The position numbers and the translations under genes are program-made. A model generated the notes under the pieces. The model worked only from the letters and a program-made list of their open reading frames with translations. It made no database searches and was not told the DNA's origin. From VFMC01 sp044238435 (GTDB taxonomy: Bacteria > Actinomycetota > Acidimicrobiia > Acidimicrobiales > Ilumatobacteraceae): a DNA stretch of 55,910 nucleotides. The DNA lies in the NCBI GenBank assembly GCA_044238435.1, contig JBIIDH010000008.1, forward strand, positions 1 to 55,910, given 5' to 3'. Below, piece by piece: positions 8,307-14,880 of this stretch (its first letter is position 1; the number at the start of each line of letters is the position of its first letter).

Positions 8307-9224
8307 TCACGCGGCAGCGATGACAGGGGCCTCGGTGTACTCAGACATCCACGTCGTGGTGATTGCGTCGAGTTCGCCGCTCTCCTTCAGCGCAGCGAGC
8401 GCGATGTTCACGCACGGGGTGAGCTTGCTGTCCTTGTTCAGCACCAGGCCGAACTGATCGGTGCCGCTGCCCTCGATCTGGCCGAACACCTTGGTGCCCT
8501 CGATCTCGACGCCGGTGATGTAGAGCGCCGTGGGCAGGTCGCTGACGATGGCGTCGACCTGCTTCGACTCGAGCGCGGCCTTGGCGGCGGCGTTGTCGTT
8601 GAACACCTGCACCTCGGAATCGGGCTGGATGACGTCTTCGACGTAGCTGACGCTGGTGGTGCCGGCGGCCACACCGATGACCAGACCCTTCAGGTCGGCG
8701 ACGGTCTTGGCCGAGGCGGCCGGCGAGTCGGCGAGGCCGAACACGGCCTGGGCGGCGGTGTAGTAGCCGTCGCTGAAGTCGACCGCGGCCTTGCGCTCGT
8801 CGGTGATGGTGAACTGCTGGAGGTTGAAGTCGAAGTCCTTCGGGCCGGGGGCGATGGCCGCGTCGAACGCGGTGCGCACCCAGGTGACTTCGCCGGCCTC
8901 GTAGCCGAGTTCCTTGGCGACGGCCATCGCGACCGCGGCCTCGAAGCCCTGGCCGTCTTCCGGCGTGGCGTCGTTGATGACGTAGGGCGCGTACGCGGGC
9001 TCGCCGGTGGCGATGGTGAGGGTGTCGGCGGCGATGGTGGCGCCGGCCGCGCACTCGCTGGCGGTCTCGGGCGAGCCGGCGTCCTCGGTGGTGTCGGGTG
9101 CGGCGCTGGTTTCGGGTGCGGCGCTGGTTTCCGGTGCAGCCGTGGTGCTGGCGCTCTCGTCGTCGCTGCCGCAGGCGGCGAGGACCAGGGCAGCAGCGAT
9201 GGCGGCGGTGGCAAGTCGTTTCAT
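8307..9224 (-). CDS. Polar amino acid ABC transporter substrate-binding lipoprotein
   Basis: A 305-residue periplasmic-binding-protein-like lipoprotein. The signal peptide ends in LVLAAC (Cys18), then an Ala/Pro/Glu/Thr spacer with repeated APETSA units. The SBP_bac_3 fold follows: LTIATGEPAYAPYVI, EDGQGFEAAVAMAVAKELGY, the DFNLQQFTITDERKAAVDFS segment and the lobe-closing DLKGLVIGVAAGTTSVSYVE. It captures an amino acid outside the membrane for the downstream permease and ATPase. A good ribosome-binding site, AAGGAGA, lies 5 bases before the ATG, in contrast to the divergent TetR gene. Specificity cannot be read from sequence. Confidence 0.93.
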   Translation of the reverse strand: MKRLATAAIAAALVLAACGSDDESASTTAAPETSAAPETSAAPDTTEDAGSPETASECAAGATIAADTLTIATGEPAYAPYVINDATPEDGQGFEAAVAMAVAKELGYEAGEVTWVRTAFDAAIAPGPKDFDFNLQQFTITDERKAAVDFSDGYYTAAQAVFGLADSPAASAKTVADLKGLVIGVAAGTTSVSYVEDVIQPDSEVQVFNDNAAAKAALESKQVDAIVSDLPTALYITGVEIEGTKVFGQIEGSGTDQFGLVLNKDSKLTPCVNIALAALKESGELDAITTTWMSEYTEAPVIAAA

Positions 9225-9259
9225 GGGGGTCTCCTTCAGGTGTTCACGCTGAGGCCGAC

Positions 9260-9265
9260 ATGGTA
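9260..9265 (-). promoter_or_regulatory. Putative -10 element of the amino acid importer operon
   Basis: On the minus strand TACCAT lies about 35 bases before the ATG at 9224, giving a leader of roughly 28 bases that includes the AAGGAGA ribosome-binding site. The -35 is not clear. It faces the TetR promoter within the same 129-base gap. Confidence 0.35.
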
Positions 9266-9315
9266 CCGGACGTCCTGGTCAGGAAACCCGATCGATTTGG
9301 TCGGATTTCGGTCGC

Positions 9316-9350
9316 TTGACGCTGAGACACTATTCGTCTTACTGTCTCAG
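9316..9350 (+). promoter_or_regulatory. Promoter and palindromic operator of the TetR gene
   Basis: CTGAGACA (9322-9329) and TGTCTCAG (9343-9350) form a perfect 8-base inverted repeat separated by 13 bases, ending 3 bases before the TetR ATG. It overlaps a good promoter: TTGACG (9316-9321), an 18-base spacer, and TACTGT (9340-9345). Binding of a TetR dimer here would cover both promoter boxes and the start codon, so autorepression is likely. The transcript would be leaderless. Confidence 0.7.
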
Positions 9351-9353
9351 GCG

Positions 9354-9941
9354 ATGAGTCCCACCGAGCGCCGCATCCTCGACGCCACACGCGTCTGCTG
9401 CGAGCGCTGGGGCATCGCCAAGGTCACCGTCGACGACGTCGCCGCCGAGGCCGGTGTGTCGCGGGCGACGCTGTACCGCATGTTCCCGGGCGGCAAGGAC
9501 GTGCTGTTCGACGCGATGCGCGTGCGTGAGTTGGAAGACTTCTTCACCCAGCTCGGCGAACACCTCGCCGGCGCCGACGACCTCGAGGAACTGCTGGTGC
9601 GCACCGTGGTGCACGCCACCCGGGAACTGCGCGGCGACTCGCACCTCGCAGCCATGCTGGCCAGCGAACCCGGCGACACCTTGAGCGAACTCACCGTGCA
9701 GGGCCTGCCGCGCATCGTGCGCATGGCCACGCTGTTCATCGTGCCGAAGGTCGAGGCGCATCTCGACCGCGACGCCGCCTCGCGCCTCGTCGACCTGTTG
9801 GCCCGGCTGGTCATCTCGTACTTCCTCGCCCCGTCGCCCTACGTCGACCTCGGCGACGACGAGTCGGCACGCCGATTCATCTGCACACACATCCTGCCCA
9901 CGTTCCAACCCGATCCCAGCACCACAGGAGCACGGCCATGA
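9354..9941 (+). CDS. TetR/AcrR family transcriptional regulator
   Basis: A 195-residue TetR-type repressor. The N-terminal HTH is clear: RRILDATRVCCERWG, then VTVDDVAAEAGVSRATLYR followed by FPGGKDVLFDAM. The C-terminal ligand-binding region is all-helical and unassigned. The ATG at 9354 sits directly after a palindromic operator-like site and 8 bases after a -10 hexamer, so the mRNA probably has no leader. Its stop overlaps the start of the diiron ferritin-like gene (ATGA), which makes that gene the most probable target along with itself. The inducer may be the substrate or product of the diiron enzyme (inference). Confidence 0.92.
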   Translation: MSPTERRILDATRVCCERWGIAKVTVDDVAAEAGVSRATLYRMFPGGKDVLFDAMRVRELEDFFTQLGEHLAGADDLEELLVRTVVHATRELRGDSHLAAMLASEPGDTLSELTVQGLPRIVRMATLFIVPKVEAHLDRDAASRLVDLLARLVISYFLAPSPYVDLGDDESARRFICTHILPTFQPDPSTTGARP

Positions 9942-11056
9942 CCGTCACCCACAACGATCACCAGAACATCATCGGCCGGGCCGACATCAACGACATCGAG
10001 GCCATCCTGGCCATTCCGGGCACCGACCCGAACGAGATCGAGCACGTGGTGAAGAACAACGCCGACACCATCTTCACCTGGGACTACTCGCTGTCGCGGC
10101 CGGCACTGCGCAAGCTGTACGAGAAGGCCAAGACCGGGCAGTGGAACGGCACAACCGACCTGCCCTGGAACACCGAGGTCGACGTCGAGCGGGTGGTGGC
10201 CGCCGACCAGGCCGTGCTGGGCACCGGCTTCGACGCCAACGCCTACATCGGGTCGGCAGTCGAGAAGTGGGGCGAGAAGGAGTGGCTCGAGTTCGGCATC
10301 GAGAGCCGCAACTGGACCCTCAGCCAGTTCCTCCACGGCGAGCAGGGCGCGCTCATCTGCACCTCGAAGATCGTCGAGACCGTGCCGTGGTACGACGCCA
10401 AGCTGTACGCCAGCACCCAGGTGGTCGACGAAGCCCGCCACGTCGAGGTGTTCGCCCGGTACCTCGAGGAGAAGCTCGGCGGCGGCTACCACGTGAACGC
10501 CCACCTGCGCATGCTGCTCGACGACATCATCAACGACAGTCGCTGGGACATGACCTACCTGGGCATGCAGGTGATGGTCGAGGGTCTGGCCCTGGCCGCG
10601 TTCGGTTTCCTCCACCAGACCACTGGCGAGCCGTTGCTGAAGCAGCTGCTGCGCTACGTGATGAGCGACGAGGCCCGCCATGTGGCCTTCGGGGTGCTCA
10701 GCCTGAAAGAGGTCTACGACGGCATGACCGACGTCGAGATCAAGGACCGTCAGGAGTTCGCCTTCGAGGCCGCCGTGCGCATGCGCGACCGGTTCATGAG
10801 CCAGGAGGTGTGGGAGCGCATGGGTGTGCCGGTGAAGGACATCGGCCCGATGGTGCTGGCCGACCCCACCCGCATCCTGTTCCAGTCGATGCTGTTTTCG
10901 AAGATCGTGCCGAACTGCAAGAAGCTCGGCCTGCTCGACCGCAACGACCAGTGGCTGCGCCGCCGCTTCGAGGAGATGAACGTCATCCAGTTCGAGGACT
11001 GGGCCGACACGGGCGAGGAGTACACCGCCTTCGCGCTGGAGGAGCCGGTCGCGTAG
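9938..11056 (+). CDS. Ferritin-like diiron protein (putative oxygenase/desaturase type)
   Basis: A 372-residue protein with two symmetrical diiron half-sites: Glu135 (HGEQ), Glu165 and His168 (DEARH), then Glu215 (VEGL), Glu245 and His248 (DEARH). This E/ExxH/E/ExxH layout is that of ferritin-like diiron carboxylate enzymes such as R2, acyl-ACP desaturases and AurF-like N-oxygenases. The length and the two identical DEARH motifs argue for an enzyme, not a storage ferritin. The substrate is unknown. It is translationally coupled to the TetR gene. The TAG stop codon is at the same time the start of a -10-like TAGTTT for the next gene. Confidence 0.82.
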   Translation: MTVTHNDHQNIIGRADINDIEAILAIPGTDPNEIEHVVKNNADTIFTWDYSLSRPALRKLYEKAKTGQWNGTTDLPWNTEVDVERVVAADQAVLGTGFDANAYIGSAVEKWGEKEWLEFGIESRNWTLSQFLHGEQGALICTSKIVETVPWYDAKLYASTQVVDEARHVEVFARYLEEKLGGGYHVNAHLRMLLDDIINDSRWDMTYLGMQVMVEGLALAAFGFLHQTTGEPLLKQLLRYVMSDEARHVAFGVLSLKEVYDGMTDVEIKDRQEFAFEAAVRMRDRFMSQEVWERMGVPVKDIGPMVLADPTRILFQSMLFSKIVPNCKKLGLLDRNDQWLRRRFEEMNVIQFEDWADTGEEYTAFALEEPVA

Positions 11057-11059
11057 TTT
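11054..11059 (+). promoter_or_regulatory. Putative -10 element built on an upstream stop codon
   Basis: TAGTTT begins with the TAG stop codon of the diiron gene and ends 7 bases before the ATG at 11067. No Shine-Dalgarno sequence is present. It suggests an internal leaderless promoter for the winged-helix gene. Confidence 0.45.
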
Positions 11060-11066
11060 GGGCGTC

Positions 11067-11687
11067 ATGGCTCAGCAGTCAGATCCGTTCTTCCGCACCT
11101 TCCACGCGCTGCGCATCAAGGGGTTCGCCAAGGCCGAGGTGGTGGCCGAGGTGGCCGACCTGCCGCAGAGCCTCGTCGCCGAGCACCTGCAAGACCTGCA
11201 GGCCCGCGAGTGGGCGATGTTCCGTGAAGCCCGCCAGTTGTGGCAGCTCACCCCGGTGGGTCGCGACGAACACAAGATCGCCCTCGTCGAAGACGTCGGC
11301 CACACCCATATCGCCGCGAAGCTGCACGACACGTACCACCACTTCCTCGACCTGAACGGCCGGTTCAAGGAGTTGTGCGGCGACTGGCAACTGAAGAACG
11401 GAGCGCCGAACGATCACACCGATTCGGCCTACGACGCCACGGTGATCGAGCGGCTGGTGGCCCTCGACTCCGAGGCGGCGCCCATCGTCACGGCCATGGG
11501 CGAGGTGCTCGCCCGCCTCGCCCCGTACACGCCTCGCCTGAACCAGACGTGCCGGCGGGTGGTGGCCGGTGAAACGAATATGTTCACCGGCGTCATGTGC
11601 GGCAGCTACCACGATGTGTGGATGGAGCTGCACGAAGACCTCATCCTCACCCAGGGCATCGACCGCTCGGCCGAAGGGTCGTTCTGA
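11067..11687 (+). CDS. Winged-helix domain protein of unknown function
   Basis: A 206-residue protein. Residues 5-70 look like a winged helix-turn-helix (RTFHALRIKGFAKAEVVAEV, then DLPQSLVAEHLQDLQAREW and a LTPVGRDEH wing). The rest is helical, with conserved-looking LNGRFKELCGDWQLKN, an acidic linker and CRRVVAGETNMFTGVMCGSYHDVW, which could form a dimerisation or ligand domain. I do not recognise the family with certainty; a MarR/PadR-like regulator is the best guess. The ATG at 11067 was preferred over the TTG at 11058 because the latter overlaps the -10-like TAGTTT. Its stop overlaps the dapA start (TGATG), so it may be cotranscribed with dapA. Confidence 0.7.
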   Translation: MAQQSDPFFRTFHALRIKGFAKAEVVAEVADLPQSLVAEHLQDLQAREWAMFREARQLWQLTPVGRDEHKIALVEDVGHTHIAAKLHDTYHHFLDLNGRFKELCGDWQLKNGAPNDHTDSAYDATVIERLVALDSEAAPIVTAMGEVLARLAPYTPRLNQTCRRVVAGETNMFTGVMCGSYHDVWMELHEDLILTQGIDRSAEGSF

Positions 11688-12601
11688 TGCCCCGCTTCGG
11701 CCGTGTGCTGACGGCGATGGTGACGCCGTTCGACGACAACGGCGCACTCGACCTCGACGTCGCCCGCCGTCTGGCGCGGCACCTGCAGGACAACGGCAAC
11801 GACGGCCTCGTCATCGCCGGCACCACGGGCGAAGCCCCGGTGCTCACCGACGACGAGCGCCTGTCGTTGTTCGCCGCTGTCATCGAGGCCGTCACCATCC
11901 CGGTCGTCGCCGGTACGGGCACCAACGACACGGCTCACTCGGTGCACCTCACCAAAGAGGCAGAGGCGCTCGGCGCGGCCGGTGTGCTGGCCGTGTGCCC
12001 GTACTACAACCGGCCGTCGCAGGCGGGAATCGAGGCGCACATCCGTGCCATGGCGGGCGCGTCCGCGCTGCCGGTGATGGTGTACGACATCCCCGTGCGC
12101 ACCGGGCGCAAGATCACCACGGCAACCCTGCTGCGGCTGTTCCGTGAGGTGCCCAACGTGGTGGCCCTGAAAGACGCTGCCGGCAACCCCGCCGAGACCG
12201 CCTCGCTGCTGTTGCAGGCACCCGAGGGCACCGAGGTGTACAGCGGCGACGACGGCCTCACCCTGCCGCTGCTGTCGATCGGCGCCGTGGGCACGGTGGG
12301 CGTGGCAACCCACTGGACCGGCACCGACCACCAGCAGATGTTCGACCTGTTCGCGGCGGGCGACACCGCCGGCGCCCGACTGGTGAACGCCCGCATGTTG
12401 CCCAGCTTCGCATTCGAGACCGGCGACGACGCCCCGAACCCCATTCCCACCAAGGCGATGATGCGTCATCTCGGCATTCCGGTGGGTCAGGCCCGCCTGC
12501 CGATGGGCCCGGCTCCCGATTTCGTGGTCGAGCGCGCACCCCAGGTGTGGGCCGATCTGCAACGCTGGCGCGATGCCTTCCCCCATCGCCCCGATCGCTG
12601 A
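11687..12601 (+). CDS. dapA: 4-hydroxy-tetrahydrodipicolinate synthase
   Basis: DapA, 304 residues, condenses pyruvate with aspartate semialdehyde, the first committed step of diaminopimelate/lysine synthesis. It is a TIM barrel of the DHDPS/NAL family: IAGTTGEAPVL (pyruvate-binding GTTGE), VCPYYNRPSQ, VYDIPVRTG with the proton-relay Tyr133, and VVALKDAAGN with the Schiff-base Lys162. The ATG at 11687 overlaps the previous stop, and the open frame further upstream belongs to that gene's shadow. RNase J follows after 3 bases, the same dapA-rnj order as in mycobacteria. Confidence 0.96.
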   Translation: MPRFGRVLTAMVTPFDDNGALDLDVARRLARHLQDNGNDGLVIAGTTGEAPVLTDDERLSLFAAVIEAVTIPVVAGTGTNDTAHSVHLTKEAEALGAAGVLAVCPYYNRPSQAGIEAHIRAMAGASALPVMVYDIPVRTGRKITTATLLRLFREVPNVVALKDAAGNPAETASLLLQAPEGTEVYSGDDGLTLPLLSIGAVGTVGVATHWTGTDHQQMFDLFAAGDTAGARLVNARMLPSFAFETGDDAPNPIPTKAMMRHLGIPVGQARLPMGPAPDFVVERAPQVWADLQRWRDAFPHRPDR

Positions 12602-12604
12602 ATC

Positions 12605-14266
12605 GTGAGTTCCCCCGTCCGTATCGCCTTCCTCGGTGGTCTCGGTGAGATCGGCCGCAACTGCATGGCGGTCGAGCACGACGACCGCATCCTGCTGATC
12701 GACTGCGGCCTGATGTTCCCCGATGCCGACATGCACGGCATCGACCTGGTGCTGCCCGACTTCACCTACCTGCGCGACAACGCCGCTCGTATCGAAGGCT
12801 GTGTCGTCACCCACGGCCACGAAGACCATGTGGGTGCGCTGCAGTACCTGCTGCGCGAACTGAGCTTCCCGATCTTCGGGTCGGCCGTCGCGCTGGGCCT
12901 GGCCCGCAACCGCATCGAGGAGGCCGGTCTGCTGGGTCGTACCGAGCTGGTGGCGGTCGCCGACGGCGAGCGGCGCATGATCGGGCCGTTCGACGTCGAG
13001 TTCATCCCGGTCACCCACTCGGTGCCTCACGCCCACGCCATCGCTCTGCACACCCCGCAGGGCGTGGTGCTGCACTCGGGCGACTTCAAGCTCGATCTCA
13101 CCCCGGTCGACGGGCGCCGCACTGCGTTGTCGCGCATCGGCAGCCTGGCGGCCAACGAGGGCATCCGTGTGCTGCTGGCCGACAGCACCAACTCCGAGGA
13201 ATCGGGGTGCGCCCCCAGCGAGACCAGTGTGGGCGACGTGCTGCACAGCCTCTTCCACCGCCACGCCGGTCGGCGCATCATCACGGCCAGTTTCGCCAGC
13301 CACCTGCACCGCATCCAGCAGATCGCCGATGCGGCGGTGGCCACCGGCCGAGTGGTGGCCACGTTGGGCCTGAGCATGAAGAAGAACGTGCGCATGGGCC
13401 GCGACCTCGGCATCATCAACATCCCCGACGCATCGCTCATCGACATCGACGACGTCGACAAGTACCCGCCCGGACAGGTGTGCATCGTGTCCACCGGGTC
13501 GCAGGGCGAGCCGATGAGCGCCCTTGCGTTGCTGGCCCGCGGCGAGAGCAAGTGGGTGAAGGTGGGCGAGCACGACACCGTCATCTTGAGTAGTCATGCC
13601 ATCCCCGGCAACGAGGGCAACGTGAACCGGGTGATCGACGAGTTGCTGCGCGCCGGGTGCGAGGTGGTGCACAGCGGTATCGCCGACGTGCACGCCACCG
13701 GCCACGCGCAGGCCGATGACCTGAAGATGTACCTGTCGATCGCCGAGCCCGAGTGGTACGTGCCCATCCACGGCGAGTACCGCCACCTCGCCGCCAACGC
13801 CCGACTCGGGCGGTTGATGGGCGTGCCTGCGGCCAACGTGCTGATGTGTGAGGACGGCGACGTGCTCGAGCTCACCGACGGTGGCCTCGGGTTCGCCGGC
13901 CGCATCCCGGCGGGATACCTGTACGTCGACGGCATCGTCGGCGACGTGGGCCAGGGAGTGCTGCGCGACCGCAAGGTGCTGGCCGAGGAGGGTGTGGTCG
14001 TCGTGGTGGTCACCGTCGACATCAGCACCGGCAAGGTGCTCACCGGGCCCGAGATCATCACCCGTGGCTGGGTGTACGCGCCCGAGGCCGACGACCTGCT
14101 CGACGAGGCGGAAGACACCGTGGCCGCCGCCGTCGAGAAGGCGCTCGCCGCCGGCGTGCGCGACGTCGACCAGCTCGAACGCGACGTGCGCCGCGCCGCC
14201 GGCAAGTTCGTGAACGAGCGCACCAAGCGCCGGCCGATGATCGTGCCGGTGGTGATGGAGGCCTGA
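12605..14266 (+). CDS. rnj: Ribonuclease J
   Basis: A 553-residue metallo-beta-lactamase/beta-CASP ribonuclease with endo- and 5'-3' exonuclease activity in rRNA maturation and mRNA decay. The zinc motif HGHEDH is at residues 70-75, with later ligands in VTHSVPHAH and LHSGDFKLD. The beta-CASP part has SEESGCAPSE, a serine/histidine-rich TASFASHLHR segment and HATGHAQADDLKMYLS followed by YVPIHGEYRHL. The C-terminal domain ends in RTKRRPMIVPVVMEA. The GTG start at 12605 is 3 bases after dapA. With pnp at the left edge, the window carries two main RNA-decay enzymes. Confidence 0.96.
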   Translation: MSSPVRIAFLGGLGEIGRNCMAVEHDDRILLIDCGLMFPDADMHGIDLVLPDFTYLRDNAARIEGCVVTHGHEDHVGALQYLLRELSFPIFGSAVALGLARNRIEEAGLLGRTELVAVADGERRMIGPFDVEFIPVTHSVPHAHAIALHTPQGVVLHSGDFKLDLTPVDGRRTALSRIGSLAANEGIRVLLADSTNSEESGCAPSETSVGDVLHSLFHRHAGRRIITASFASHLHRIQQIADAAVATGRVVATLGLSMKKNVRMGRDLGIINIPDASLIDIDDVDKYPPGQVCIVSTGSQGEPMSALALLARGESKWVKVGEHDTVILSSHAIPGNEGNVNRVIDELLRAGCEVVHSGIADVHATGHAQADDLKMYLSIAEPEWYVPIHGEYRHLAANARLGRLMGVPAANVLMCEDGDVLELTDGGLGFAGRIPAGYLYVDGIVGDVGQGVLRDRKVLAEEGVVVVVVTVDISTGKVLTGPEIITRGWVYAPEADDLLDEAEDTVAAAVEKALAAGVRDVDQLERDVRRAAGKFVNERTKRRPMIVPVVMEA

Positions 14267-14838
14267 TGCGGGCCGGACGGCTGCGGGTGCTGGCGGCGCT
14301 CGTGGTGGCGGCGGGTCTGGTGGGGTGCAGCGGCGACGACGCCGGGTCGTCGCCATCCGACTCCCTCACGACGTCGGCACCGCTGTCGGGAGAGTGCCCG
14401 GCGTCGGCCGATCAGCCCCTGGTGGTCGACCAGATCGCCCCGGCGATCCTCGCCGTCGAGGCCGAACTGGGCGGCCCGCAGGAGTACTTCGAGGTGAATG
14501 CCACCGACGTGGTGGTGAACCTGTTCGTGGCCGGGACTGCCGCCGACGGCAGTTCCACGGTCACGCCGTACGCGTTCGGCCTCGGCGAGTTGACGGCGCA
14601 GCCGGCCATCCCGGCCGACGGCAACCGGTTCGCCGGCGCTGCCGTGCAGATCGATCCGCAACGAGTGGTGTCGTGCGTGGTGGGGCAGTTGCCGTCGTCG
14701 ACGCTCACCGCGTTCGTGGTGGAGGGCGGGCCGAACGGCGTGGTGCGGTACTCGGTGGTGGTGGCCTCCGAGCAGGGCGGACAGCTGGTGGTGGAGGTGT
14801 CCGGGACGGGGCAGGTGCTGTCGGTCGACCCGGTGTGA
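14266..14838 (+). CDS. Exported lipoprotein of unknown function
   Basis: A 190-residue protein whose ATG overlaps the rnj stop (TGATG). The signal peptide (RRLRVLAALVVAAGLVGC-like, lipobox LVGC, Cys about 21) predicts a lipid-anchored extracytoplasmic protein. The mature part starts with a short Ser/Asp/Thr linker and continues with alternating beta-rich segments (ATDVVVNLFVAGT, VTPYAFGLGEL, RVVSCVVGQLP, VVRYSVVVASEQGGQLVVEV). It has two further cysteines (ECPAS and VVSCVV) that could pair. I do not recognise the family. Being wedged between rnj and ftsK suggests a constitutive cell-envelope role, but that is only context. Confidence 0.75.
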   Translation: MRAGRLRVLAALVVAAGLVGCSGDDAGSSPSDSLTTSAPLSGECPASADQPLVVDQIAPAILAVEAELGGPQEYFEVNATDVVVNLFVAGTAADGSSTVTPYAFGLGELTAQPAIPADGNRFAGAAVQIDPQRVVSCVVGQLPSSTLTAFVVEGGPNGVVRYSVVVASEQGGQLVVEVSGTGQVLSVDPV

Positions 14839-14865
14839 TGCCCGAACCGGCGCACACCCCATTGG

Positions 14866-14871
14866 TAGCGT
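14866..14871 (+). promoter_or_regulatory. Putative -10 element for leaderless ftsK
   Basis: TAGCGT ends 9 bases before the ftsK ATG at 14881, in a 42-base gap with no Shine-Dalgarno sequence. The same hexamer precedes the VOC-bicupin gene at 51126-51131. Confidence 0.45.
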
Positions 14872-14880
14872 GACATCACC

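Noticed and set aside
9090..9150. Repeated APETSA-coding units in the substrate-binding lipoprotein
   Set aside because: Ordinary low-complexity linker after a lipobox; only two or three copies, no sign of variability.
11606..14356. A 916-codon minus-strand frame opposite dapA and rnj
   Set aside because: Composition (His/Val/Gln/Arg-rich, no motifs) is that of the complement of well-conserved genes.
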